NCBI GenBank assembly: GCA_965216445.1
Contig: OZ244166.1
Location: 744,001 to 808,000 of the forward strand
DNA: 64,000 nt
Origin: MA-ANB-1 sp965216445
GTDB lineage: Bacteria; Actinomycetota; Acidimicrobiia; Spongiisociales; ZC4RG35
Reading direction: 5' to 3'
Part shown: in pieces, positions 31,048-39,129 of the stretch
How the letters are laid out: the number at the start of each line of letters is the position of its first letter
Position numbering within the stretch: position 1 is the stretch's first letter
Translations under genes and position numbers: made by a program
The notes under the pieces: model-generated
Database searches by the model: none
The model's input: only the letters and a program-made list of their open reading frames with translations
What the model was told of the DNA's origin: nothing

Positions 31048-32591
31048 CAGAAGAGCAGGGCACGAGCCGTGTCGACTCGTGGATCGGCTGCAGCTTTGGG
31101 GGAGGGGCCACAGTCGATGATCGACATCGGGCCCCAACCTGGCTGCATTTCGCTCTTCTCGATGACGTCGTGCCCCAGCGACCGCAATCGGTCTGCGACG
31201 CCGCTCCCGGGCTCGACCGAAACTGTTGATCCGGACCCCGCCTCGTATTCGGTCATCGACCATCTCGGCGCCTCAATCGCCTCCTCGAGTGGTTGACGGC
31301 CGACGATTGCTCGGGCCGCCACTTGGGCGATGAGCTGCGGTTGAATCTCTCCACCACGGGTTCCCAGAACCCATGTCGGTTCCGTTCCTCTGGTCCATAT
31401 GGTCGGAGACAAGGTGTGGGCGGGTCTTTTCCCCGGAAGCAGTTCGTTGGGGTGTCCGGGGGTAAGTGTGAAACCAGCTGCGCGATCGTGAAGCAGGAAA
31501 CCCGAGTTCTCAGCCCCAAACGGTGATCCGGTGCCGCGGTAATTGGAGTTGATGATCGAAACCGCCAACCCGGCGTCATCTTGAACACACATGAAAGCCG
31601 TGCCTGATGGCCGCGCAGGTTTTGTCGGCCATGTTCCTACCGAGCCACGTGAGACCGAGGTCGCGGCACGCTCGATTGTCGACGGTGACACCAATTCCTC
31701 AGGCTGCACCTCCGTGTGATCCGGGTCGGCGACCGTCCGTTCTCTCTCCCAGGCCAATGAACGGTGTGCCTCGATCAGCAGGTGCCACCAGAGAGGGTCG
31801 GTGGGATCGTCGGGTGGGTCGAGAGCAAGGAAGACCGCGAGAGTCGCCGGCCCAAGGTAACCGGCAGAGTTGGGTGGGATTGTCCATGCAGTTTGGCCGT
31901 TGATCTCACATCGGAGCGGTTCAACCCAGTCAGCGAACCTCTGCTCGAGATCTTCGGCAACGACGTGGTCGGAAAGTGCCCTTTGGATGTCATGGCCGGC
32001 CCGGCCTAGATAGAAACCATCCCTGCCGTCCGAACCTATCTGCTCCAACGTGCTGGCCAGGTCCTCGCGGACAACGAGGTCCCCAGGGCTAACCGGCCCT
32101 CCTCCGGGATAGAACGAACTGACAGCGGGATTTGCTCGATAGACATCGGCCGTAGCGGCGAATGCCGCGGCTTGCTCGTTGGAGACCTCAAATCCCTCTT
32201 TGGCGACCGTGACTGCTGGTTCTAGGACCTCGGACAGTGTCTTTGCGCCAAGCCTGGAGCTGAGTTCAACCAATCCATCGACACAGCCCGGAATCGATGC
32301 CGTTAGTTGGCTTTCCCTGGGGACGACAGTGTGTCCAGCCTCCCTCAGCTGGTCCGGATTGGCCTTCGATCCCATCCGTCCCGATGCGTTGAGTGCCAGC
32401 GGCTTGTCCCACGCGGGGGCCATCACCAACGCAAACAGGTCCCCGCCAACCCCGCAGGTTTCGGGAGCGACCACGCCTTGGGTCGCCACCATCGAGATTG
32501 CGGCGTCTACTGCGTTGCCTCCGGCGAGCAGTGTATGTCTCCCTGCCTCAGCCGACAGGAGATGTGGGGTGACAACCGCCCGTGTCGTCAG
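31047..32591 (-). CDS. ggt: Gamma-glutamyltransferase, probable CTG start
   Basis: The first ATG (32492) would cut off a conserved N-terminus: the same frame continues upstream through TTRAVVTPHLLSAEAG and TLLAGGNAVDAAIS, typical of the family. No ATG, GTG or TTG occurs before a stop. A CTG at 32591 overlaps the upstream TGA (CTGA) and has TTGAGG about 6 bases before it, so I take it as the start: 514 residues. The autocleavage threonine is in RPSGTAFMCVQDD (about T331), followed by NSNYRGTGSPFG and the loop LPGKRPAHTLSPTI. No signal peptide, so likely cytoplasmic. Confidence 0.82.
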   Translation of the reverse strand: MTTRAVVTPHLLSAEAGRHTLLAGGNAVDAAISMVATQGVVAPETCGVGGDLFALVMAPAWDKPLALNASGRMGSKANPDQLREAGHTVVPRESQLTASIPGCVDGLVELSSRLGAKTLSEVLEPAVTVAKEGFEVSNEQAAAFAATADVYRANPAVSSFYPGGGPVSPGDLVVREDLASTLEQIGSDGRDGFYLGRAGHDIQRALSDHVVAEDLEQRFADWVEPLRCEINGQTAWTIPPNSAGYLGPATLAVFLALDPPDDPTDPLWWHLLIEAHRSLAWERERTVADPDHTEVQPEELVSPSTIERAATSVSRGSVGTWPTKPARPSGTAFMCVQDDAGLAVSIINSNYRGTGSPFGAENSGFLLHDRAAGFTLTPGHPNELLPGKRPAHTLSPTIWTRGTEPTWVLGTRGGEIQPQLIAQVAARAIVGRQPLEEAIEAPRWSMTEYEAGSGSTVSVEPGSGVADRLRSLGHDVIEKSEMQPGWGPMSIIDCGPSPKAAADPRVDTARALLF

Positions 32592-33208
32592 GGCAACCTC
32601 AAGTCGGGAAGTAGGCGGTTCAGCGCATCCAGCACGGCCCGGACAACCGCTCGGGCTTCATCGTCTTCAACAAGCGCCGACCCGATCAGCATCCGCTCGG
32701 TGGCATCGGTCACGAGTACCACTTGGGCCACCGCCACGGGGCGACCGCCGAGCACCGGAACGTCCATCGAGCCCACGGCTAATGCCGCGTCGGGATGTAT
32801 GCCTTGACGGAGCGCGTCGATTGTTGCTTCTGCGATCTGACGAGATCTGGTTGTCGTCGACGCGGCGCCCGATGAGTTGCCTTTGAATACCTGGCTGTTC
32901 CAACGGAGGCTGACCTCAACCCGGGCTTTTGAACCTTCCAACGTCTCTGCGATGTCGACCAAGGCGGGACGGAACCCGCCGTCTAGGTCGCCGTCGGCGA
33001 GTTGCACTATCGACACCACACGTCTGTCGATATCCTCGCCGAACAAGGCGTGGCCGAGTGACTGAACGTCGCGTACTAACTGTTTGGGCGGTTTGGTCTT
33101 CCTGGCGAGAACATGTATCTCGTCAATGCCGTTGCTGCCGGCCACCACCCGGACTGCTTCGACTCCATCGATCCGACCAATCTTTTCCTGGAGGGTGACT
33201 GAGTCCAC
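32588..33208 (-). CDS. Conserved protein of unknown function
   Basis: 206 residues from GTG 33208. The N-terminal half has GVEAVRVVAGSNGIDEIHVLA, then KTKPPKQLVRDVQS and IDRRVVSIVQL; the C-terminal half is a repeated-looking domain with ATIDALRQG, VAQVVLVTDATERMLIGSALVEDDEARAVVRAVLDALNRLL. I have the impression of a conserved actinobacterial family but cannot name it. No signal peptide or metal site. Translationally coupled (4 bases) to the gamma-glutamyltransferase. Confidence 0.7.
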   Translation of the reverse strand: MDSVTLQEKIGRIDGVEAVRVVAGSNGIDEIHVLARKTKPPKQLVRDVQSLGHALFGEDIDRRVVSIVQLADGDLDGGFRPALVDIAETLEGSKARVEVSLRWNSQVFKGNSSGAASTTTRSRQIAEATIDALRQGIHPDAALAVGSMDVPVLGGRPVAVAQVVLVTDATERMLIGSALVEDDEARAVVRAVLDALNRLLPDLRLP

Positions 33209-33694
33209 GGGTGCAGCGTACCCCTCCGCCTACCTCCATCGCTGGAAACTCCGAGTGTTTTTCCACCACAGAGTGTGATTTCCTCTTGTCACAGCAACTT
33301 GAAGCGGATAGATTTGTGCCCGCTGGAGCTTTTCCTTTGGTGGGTTGGAGGGCATTCAATCGACCGGTTGTTTGTTCTGCTATTCCCGGCGGGCGAAGTC
33401 AGGGGCCTTTTGACATGTAAAGGGTTCCCGAGGAATCGGGAGCAGTGGGCAAGTATCGACGTCTGTAACAAGGCATCAAGCAAATAGACCCTCATCAACC
33501 CCAGCGGAGCGGATAATTATTACCAGCCCCCAAGGTCGGTGAAATAAAAACCGTAGGTGAGCGTCCTGAGCCTGAATAAACGTTCGGATGCAAGCAATCG
33601 TGTGGCCGCCACCTCCTGGAGGCACGTGGCCTACACGGCCAGCTCGCGGATCGGCTGAGTTAATGACGTCGACTTGCCCCTCGCATCAGGCAAC
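33209..33694. other. 486-bp non-coding stretch, structured near its right end
   Basis: No convincing ORF or codon pattern in either strand. From 33553 to 33657 several helices can be drawn: GCGTCC with GGATGC (33561-33566 and 33586-33591); an outer CGTGT with ACACG (33599-33603 and 33633-33637); inner GCCAC with GTGGC (33608-33612 and 33626-33630) capped by CCTCC-T-GGAGG; and CAGC with GCTG near 33640-33657. It precedes an HD-GYP locus. GGATGCAAGC recalls the GGGACGCAAAGC block of c-di-GMP-I riboswitches, but the match is partial. Confidence 0.4.
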
Positions 33695-34192
33695 ATGTCA
33701 CCCCTGACTATGGATAAGAAACTCAGAAGGCGGTATGGGGGATGGTCAAGCCATCTCCGACTCACGGTACGTCGACGACTCCGTGTGGCTATTCCCTATG
33801 CCCTAATCGGGTTTCTGGTCCTGGTTGGTACAGCAATCGTCTCGACCCACCCGATTGGGGTGTTTGGGTGGCGTTTGCTGCCCTCTTTGTGCTTCTCGAG
33901 TCATTTGCGGTTGAGGTCAACGATCGACTCCTTCAGTCGGCTCCTCGATCATGGTGATCATGACCGCCGGCGTCATTTTTGCGATCCAAACCGGCTCGGA
34001 TGCCGTTTTGCCATGGCGCTGATGGCTGTCGTCGGTTCGGTAACTCCTACTGACCTCAAGGAGCGGCGGTGGTTCCAACCGTTGGCCAACTTTGGCCAGT
34101 TCGCTATAGCTGGGGCCGTGGCAGGACTTTGTCCTCGATGCCAACCTGGGTGACGTTGGCGCCGTTGACCACTGAGGACCTTACCGCGGGTC
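33695..34192 (+). pseudogene. Frame-disrupted N-terminal membrane region of an HD-GYP protein
   Basis: Protein-like segments run through all three frames in one continuous order: RVAIPYALIGFLVLVGTAIV, then DWGVWVAFAALFVLLESFAV (new frame near 33840), MVIMTAGVIFAIQTGSDAVL (from 33951), MALMAVVGSVTPTDLKERRW (from 34013), and a further shift before the intact frame at 34193. At least four or five frame changes occur in 500 bases. The pieces read as membrane helices that would precede the HD-GYP domain. Either the 5' part has decayed or this stretch has base errors. Confidence 0.7.
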
Positions 34193-35107
34193 ATGGTGGC
34201 CTCAACCCTCGCCGCGTTTGCCTATGTTGCGTCCCAGACAATCTTGATCCGTCGAGCGGTCAAAATTGTTTTCGGATCGGACAATCTCGAACCCTGGTCC
34301 AAGATGGGTGTTCTCTTCGGTAGTCAGGTGGCGATGGGTCTTCTCGGAGGTTTGATCGGTGCCGCCTATCTGATTGCCAATCGGCCCGCCATCCTGGTTC
34401 TGATTGTCGGTGTCTACGGAATTGGGCACATGTCTCTATATGCCTTCGCCCAACTGCGTGACTCCCATATCGGGTCGCTCCGGGGGTTCGTCAAGACTCT
34501 CGAAGCCAAAGACATGTACACGAGGGGTCATACCGAACGTGTTGCCTACTTTGCACAACTGATCGGTGAGGAGCTTGCTTTCACCGGAACCCAGCTCGAA
34601 GAGATCAGGTGGGCCGCCCTCATCCATGACCTGGGCAAGTTGGCGGTGCCGACCGAGTTGATTCGAAAGCGTGGTCGTCTCGATGAAGGGGAATACGACG
34701 TGATGAAGGAACATGCTCATCTCGTCGAGGAGATTCTCGCCGAGGTCGATTTCCTGCAACCGATGGTCGAGATCGCTTCCGGTCACCATTCACATTTCGA
34801 TGGGAACGGCTATGGCGGCCGTGGTCATATCGAAGGCAAGACGCCGAGTCTCGAATCTTGCATCGTCGCCGTTGCCGACTCCTTTGACGCGATGACGTCA
34901 GCCCGGTCTTACCGGATGGCGTTGTCACAGCAGTATGCGATCAGCGAGCTCAGACGTCACGCCGGCGGTCAGTTCCATCCCGACGTCGTGGATGCTTTCG
35001 AACGAGCGTTGGAGAAGACGCGTCGCCGCTGGGGCGCCCCGCACGTCAACGACGAAGAGATGGCCCGACGACTTGCTGAAGAACCGGAGTTGACCCTTCG
35101 TGGCTAG
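34193..35107 (+). CDS. HD-GYP domain phosphodiesterase-like protein, truncated N-terminus
   Basis: 304 residues in the open frame; GTG 34193 is the first start, but translation may not begin here if the frame-broken region upstream was once its N-terminus. Three hydrophobic segments (about 4-25, 40-62, 66-85) precede an HD domain with HTERVAYFAQLIGEEL, ALIHDLGKLAVP (HD at 145-146), HAHLVEEIL and ASGHHSHFDGNGYGG (about 196-209), where GYG replaces GYP. All metal-binding positions are present, so c-di-GMP hydrolysis is plausible. An HD-domain paralogue overlaps its end by 8 bases. Confidence 0.78.
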   Translation: MVASTLAAFAYVASQTILIRRAVKIVFGSDNLEPWSKMGVLFGSQVAMGLLGGLIGAAYLIANRPAILVLIVGVYGIGHMSLYAFAQLRDSHIGSLRGFVKTLEAKDMYTRGHTERVAYFAQLIGEELAFTGTQLEEIRWAALIHDLGKLAVPTELIRKRGRLDEGEYDVMKEHAHLVEEILAEVDFLQPMVEIASGHHSHFDGNGYGGRGHIEGKTPSLESCIVAVADSFDAMTSARSYRMALSQQYAISELRRHAGGQFHPDVVDAFERALEKTRRRWGAPHVNDEEMARRLAEEPELTLRG

Positions 35108-36359
35108 CTGGAATAGAAGAGCATTGGTCTTTGTGTCGTGGTTGTTTCCTCTGACAGCGCTGGGGCTGGCGGCATTGGCGATGCCCAACGCGGCCGCTGA
35201 CCCGGTTGAGGTCACGGTGGGCGTGACAGCACTTGTTCTCGCCTCCCTGATTGGTGTCGCCACGTCGAACTCGGGGAATCGGTTCACGACTGGCCTAGCT
35301 GTTGCGGCTGCACTCCCTTTGGTGATGACTGACGGAGGTGGAGGAGTCGACACCGCGGGCGCGATTGTGGTCTATGGCGTCGGTCTGGCGATTGTTTGGG
35401 CGTTACGGCTATCACGCGGGGAACCCCACAGCGAACTGCTGCCGACCCTGGTTCGTCGACTGGCCGGCTACGTGGTGTTCGCCATCACCTATTCATTGGC
35501 ACGGGTGGGAGTGTTTGCCGATTTCGACGGTGGATGGGAAGACCTTCTCCCGTTTGGTGCTGCCTTGGTTGCCTGGTTGGCGGTCGAAGTTCTGCTTCGC
35601 GCCGTCATTGTCTTGGGGCCACGTGAGCTGTCCCGCACGTATCTGGCACGGGCTTTGATCCACGACCTGAACGTGTTCCTCGGCCTAACCCTCACTGGTG
35701 CTCTTTTTGGGGAGCTGTTCCCGGCCCTTAGTTGGTGGGCATTGCCGATCGCACTCCTCCCGTATTCGTTTGCCCACACGGCTTTCGCCCGATTCCAGGA
35801 GACCAAGGTCACGTACAAGCAGACCATCCGCGCCCTGGCCCGGATACCCGAGGTTTCCGGCCTCGGTATTGACGGTCACGCCGACAGGACCACCGAGATC
35901 GCGTCCGCTATAGCCAAAGAGATGGGTCTGGGGCCGGTTCAGGTCGAGGACATAGAGTTCGCTGGCCTGATGCACGACATCGGAAGAGTCAGCCTCAATG
36001 AGCCTCAGATCTTGAAGATGGGATTCACAGACGACGACATTGCTCGCTGGAGTGCCGAGATCATCGCTGAGGCTCCATACCTGGACCGTGTCGCAGGCGA
36101 TGTCCGCAATCAGTATGAGCCGTTCCGGCGACCCGGCGAAGAAACGGACCCTGAGATCTCACCCGTTTCCCGCATAATCAAGGTCGCAGCCGCCTACGAC
36201 TGGCAGGTCCACCGCGAGGGAAGGACCCCATTGCAGGCGCTAGAACACCTGCACGCTGGGACGGCGTACGAGTATGACCCCCAGGTCGTCGCATCCCTGC
36301 GCCGGCTGCTCACGACACGTGGTGTCCTCAGAAACGGACAACCGGTAGCCGCGGGCTGA
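35100..36359 (+). CDS. Multi-pass membrane HD-domain protein, degenerate GYP region
   Basis: 419 residues from GTG 35100. About seven hydrophobic helices occupy residues 8-228. The cytoplasmic domain has an HD-type GLGIDGHADRTTEIASAIAKE and FAGLMHDIGRVSLN (HD about 292-293). The region where HD-GYP proteins carry HHxxxDGxGYP reads VRNQYEPFRRPGEE, so the second histidine pair and GYP are lost. It may still bind nucleotide or hydrolyse another substrate. The architecture parallels the gene before it, and the pair looks like a duplication with divergence. Confidence 0.8.
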   Translation: MASWNRRALVFVSWLFPLTALGLAALAMPNAAADPVEVTVGVTALVLASLIGVATSNSGNRFTTGLAVAAALPLVMTDGGGGVDTAGAIVVYGVGLAIVWALRLSRGEPHSELLPTLVRRLAGYVVFAITYSLARVGVFADFDGGWEDLLPFGAALVAWLAVEVLLRAVIVLGPRELSRTYLARALIHDLNVFLGLTLTGALFGELFPALSWWALPIALLPYSFAHTAFARFQETKVTYKQTIRALARIPEVSGLGIDGHADRTTEIASAIAKEMGLGPVQVEDIEFAGLMHDIGRVSLNEPQILKMGFTDDDIARWSAEIIAEAPYLDRVAGDVRNQYEPFRRPGEETDPEISPVSRIIKVAAAYDWQVHREGRTPLQALEHLHAGTAYEYDPQVVASLRRLLTTRGVLRNGQPVAAG

Positions 36360-36363
36360 AGAT

Positions 36364-36954
36364 TCAGTGCGCCGATCCGGCAGCGGCTGATGCGCCCTTC
36401 TTGAAATAGCGTCTTGGCTTCCGCAGCTCGTATTCGAGGAAACGGCCCAAACCCACGGCCAGGAACACATCCCCGAGGCTGATCACCTGTCCGTTGCCTG
36501 CCAAACGCAGAGGGATCACATCGGCAAGCATGGGCAGGGTGGTGTTTTCGTCGAGCACAACATGCTTGAACGACCCTGCGATGTCTGGCGTGGTCTCGGC
36601 AAAACCGCTTGCCGCCAAGGCTGCTTCTGTGAGCACGGGCATTCCCCCGTTTAGGGAGATGACGGTGAAGTTCATGAGAACTCCCAATCCCGCCAACCAC
36701 ATCCCAGGACGCTCCTTGTTGATGACCACAAGGATCATCAGGAGCAGAAACGAACCGAGGACCATCACCAAAGCTGTTGTTTCCGCCCAGTCTTCGTCCG
36801 GTAGAAAACGTGTGGCTGCCTGAAGCCCGAATCCGACCAGCAGCAACCACCAGGAACGGAGCTCGATATCGCCGAGGTTGGCCAGGCGACCACCGCGTAA
36901 CATTGCGGTCGCCAGTGCCACGAAGAGAACGAGCGCGAGCCATAGCATTGGCAT
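36364..36954 (-). CDS. DUF5317 membrane protein
   Basis: 196 residues from ATG 36954 (MPMLWLALVLFVALAT). Five hydrophobic helices, with the segment LRGGRLANLGDIELRSWWLLLVGFGLQ after the first and the extracytoplasmic-looking NGGMPVLTEAALAASGF, DENTTLPMLADVIPLR, GQVISLGDVFLAVGLG, a pattern I associate with DUF5317. A charged, basic C-terminus follows. Convergent with the HD protein (4 bases) and divergent from the enoyl-CoA hydratase. Function unknown. Confidence 0.7.
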   Translation of the reverse strand: MPMLWLALVLFVALATAMLRGGRLANLGDIELRSWWLLLVGFGLQAATRFLPDEDWAETTALVMVLGSFLLLMILVVINKERPGMWLAGLGVLMNFTVISLNGGMPVLTEAALAASGFAETTPDIAGSFKHVVLDENTTLPMLADVIPLRLAGNGQVISLGDVFLAVGLGRFLEYELRKPRRYFKKGASAAAGSAH

Positions 36955-37000
36955 GGACGGTAATAGCCGCCGCGGCGGATCGGTAGATGACAGGGAAGAA

Positions 37001-37786
37001 ATGGGAACTATCCAATACGAGGTCGTCGAGAGACGGGCGACAATCACCATCGACGACCCCGAGCGGCACAACCCGTTGTCCAACGAAACCATGAAGCAGC
37101 TGTTGGTCGCGACCCAAAGGGCGGTCGATGATCCTGGAGTTCAGGTAATCGTCTATACCGGCTCGGGAAGCAAGGCGTTCAGCGCTGGTGGAGATCTCTC
37201 TGGCGGATTTGTAGACGACCCATTGGGTGGCCACGTCGAACGTGGCGTGCTTGCCGACCTATTCCGGCTGATGGCCAGAAGTGGCAAACCAACAGTGGCA
37301 CGTGTCAACGGTCATGCTCTGGCTGGGGGTTTCGGTCTTGCGGTTGCATGCGACCTAACGATCTGCGTCGACGACGCCAAGCTGGGGACAACAGAAGTCA
37401 AGGTGGGCCTGTGGCCGATGATGATCTCTTCGGTCCTCTCCAGGGCGATGCCCAGGAAGGCAGCCCTGGAGTTGATGCTCACCGGCCGCATCATCGACGC
37501 ACAAGAGGCCCACCGCCTTGGTGCGGTGTCGCGAGTGGTCAAAAGGGACGACCTGGACAAGGTCGTAGATGAGGTAGTTCAGTCGCTGGTTTCAGCGAGT
37601 CCGATCAGCCACTTGATCGGCAAAGACTCATTTGTGGCAATGACAGACCTCGACTTTGACGCCGCACTCGACCGACTCCACGGCGGGTTGACCGAGATCG
37701 GCATGTCAGAGGACGCCTCCGAAGGCATAGATGCCTTTCTCAACAAGCGGAAGCCTCGATGGTCGACAGGATCCGAATCTGGCTGA
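37001..37786 (+). CDS. Enoyl-CoA hydratase/isomerase family protein
   Basis: 261 residues from ATG 37001, with CAGGGA about 6 bases upstream; the frame extends further up but only over the divergent gene. Crotonase features: IDDPERHNPLSNETMKQL, SGSKAFSAGGDLSGG (CoA/oxyanion loop), NGHALAGGFGLAVACDLTIC, and KVGLWPMMISSVLSRAMPRKAALELMLTGRIIDAQEA. The two catalytic glutamates of true hydratases are not clearly placed (E at TTEVKVGL only), so isomerase or other crotonase chemistry is possible. It stands alone. Confidence 0.82.
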   Translation: MGTIQYEVVERRATITIDDPERHNPLSNETMKQLLVATQRAVDDPGVQVIVYTGSGSKAFSAGGDLSGGFVDDPLGGHVERGVLADLFRLMARSGKPTVARVNGHALAGGFGLAVACDLTICVDDAKLGTTEVKVGLWPMMISSVLSRAMPRKAALELMLTGRIIDAQEAHRLGAVSRVVKRDDLDKVVDEVVQSLVSASPISHLIGKDSFVAMTDLDFDAALDRLHGGLTEIGMSEDASEGIDAFLNKRKPRWSTGSESG

Positions 37787-37821
37787 CCCGAGTACCGGAT
37801 CACCCGGTATAGCCTTTGTTG

Positions 37822-38523
37822 GTGGCAAGGAAAATCCAGATCTTCGGTTGGACCCTCATTTGGTCGGGTCTTTTCGTTCTCGGTTACGTCGGGTTCGAGC
37901 TGTTTGTCACTGACTTCCTGAACGCCAGAACCCAGGAGGCAGCAAGCGAACAGGTTGTGGAGGTCTTCACCGAAACCAGGACTGAGCTCCCTGAAGTTGA
38001 AGAGATCCCAACCAGCGTCCCGCCTGAGGATGGTCCCGAGGTCGTGGAATACCACCCTGAGCCTCAACCCGCTGAGGACAGTGAGTTTGCGATAATCCGG
38101 GTTCCCCGGCTCGGGCTTGAAGCGGTTGTGTTCGAGGGTGTTTCATCGTCAACCTTGCGCAAAGGCCCCGGACACATGCCCAATACTGCCCTTCCCGGGC
38201 AGCCCGGGAACGCGGTGATCTCAGGTCACAGGACAACATATGGTCGTCCATTTTTTGACTTCGATCAGCTGAAGCCGGGCGACATCATCGAGATTGAGAC
38301 TGCGATTGGGGTGCATACGTATCAGCTGCAAGATGAATGGTTTGTCGTCAAGCCAACCGATGTATGGGTAACCAATGATCGACATGGTGGGTGGCTAACA
38401 CTGACGACGTGTCATCCGAAGTTCTCAGCTCGAGAGCGCCTCATTGTCACTGCTGAGTTGGTCGACGGACCCAACCTGGACTACATCCGTTTGCTCGAGG
38501 GTCGACTCTCAGAGTTGAGCTGA
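37822..38523 (+). CDS. Class E-type sortase
   Basis: 233 residues from GTG 37822 (two TTG codons lie just before it). One N-terminal transmembrane helix (IFGWTLIWSGLFVLGYVGFE), an acidic Pro/Glu linker of about 50 residues, then the sortase barrel: IIRVPRLGLEAVVFEGV, GPGHMPNTALPGQPGNAVISGHRTTYG with the catalytic His, and WLTLTTCHPKFSARERLIV with the TLxTC cysteine and distal Arg. TATAGC (37808-37813) lies 8 bases before the GTG, so the mRNA may be leaderless. No LPxTG/LAxTG substrate gene is in the window. Confidence 0.88.
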   Translation: MARKIQIFGWTLIWSGLFVLGYVGFELFVTDFLNARTQEAASEQVVEVFTETRTELPEVEEIPTSVPPEDGPEVVEYHPEPQPAEDSEFAIIRVPRLGLEAVVFEGVSSSTLRKGPGHMPNTALPGQPGNAVISGHRTTYGRPFFDFDQLKPGDIIEIETAIGVHTYQLQDEWFVVKPTDVWVTNDRHGGWLTLTTCHPKFSARERLIVTAELVDGPNLDYIRLLEGRLSELS

Positions 38524-38535
38524 GACACGAAGATC

Positions 38536-39129
38536 TCAACCGATTTCGGCGACAATCTCCTCGAGGATCTCGGCGTTGAGGATCCCGTTGAAGAGCTCCA
38601 CGATGTTCCCGTTCGAATCCAGGAAGAACGTGGCCGGCAGACCAATACTCCGATAGGCCGCCCGCATTTCACCATCGTCGAAAGCAACCGGGTAGGTGGG
38701 TCGGACTTCGGTGACGAACTGCTTGAAGTCGTCGTAGACGTCCTCCACAGCAACACCCAAAACCAGGACATCGGGGTTGGCGTCGGCGAATGCACTGATC
38801 TCAGGTATCTCGGCTCGACACGGCCCACACCACGACGCCATGAGGTTGAGAACGATTGGTCGATCGCTCGCCGCTACCAAATCACTCAGGATCACCGGCT
38901 CGTTTGCAACGACATTTCTGACTTCGAAATCCGGGGCCTTGGCCCCGATCGTTGCTGTTGCCGGCGCATCGGCTTGCAATACCCACGCGACGAGGAGCCC
39001 TACCGCGACAATCGCAACGAACACTCCCGTGAGACGCAGCATCCGGCTTGGCACTGGGCCAACGGGATCCCCGGAGTCGGTTTTGCCTTCTGAAGTGTTG
39101 TCAGGCTCTGGCCATCTGTCTGAGGACAT
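38536..39129 (-). CDS. TlpA/ResA-like membrane-anchored thioredoxin
   Basis: 197 residues from ATG 39129, overlapping the aconitase end by 29 bases. A cytoplasmic Pro-rich tail, one transmembrane helix (MLRLTGVFVAIVAVGLLVAWVL), then an AhpC/TSA-thioredoxin fold: APDFEVRNV, VLNLMASWCGPCRAEIPEI with the CGPC redox pair, AVEDVYDDFKQFV, and cis-proline block IGLPATFFLDSNGNIVELF. Acts outside the membrane in disulfide reduction, for instance in cytochrome maturation; its partners are not here. Confidence 0.88.
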   Translation of the reverse strand: MSSDRWPEPDNTSEGKTDSGDPVGPVPSRMLRLTGVFVAIVAVGLLVAWVLQADAPATATIGAKAPDFEVRNVVANEPVILSDLVAASDRPIVLNLMASWCGPCRAEIPEISAFADANPDVLVLGVAVEDVYDDFKQFVTEVRPTYPVAFDDGEMRAAYRSIGLPATFFLDSNGNIVELFNGILNAEILEEIVAEIG

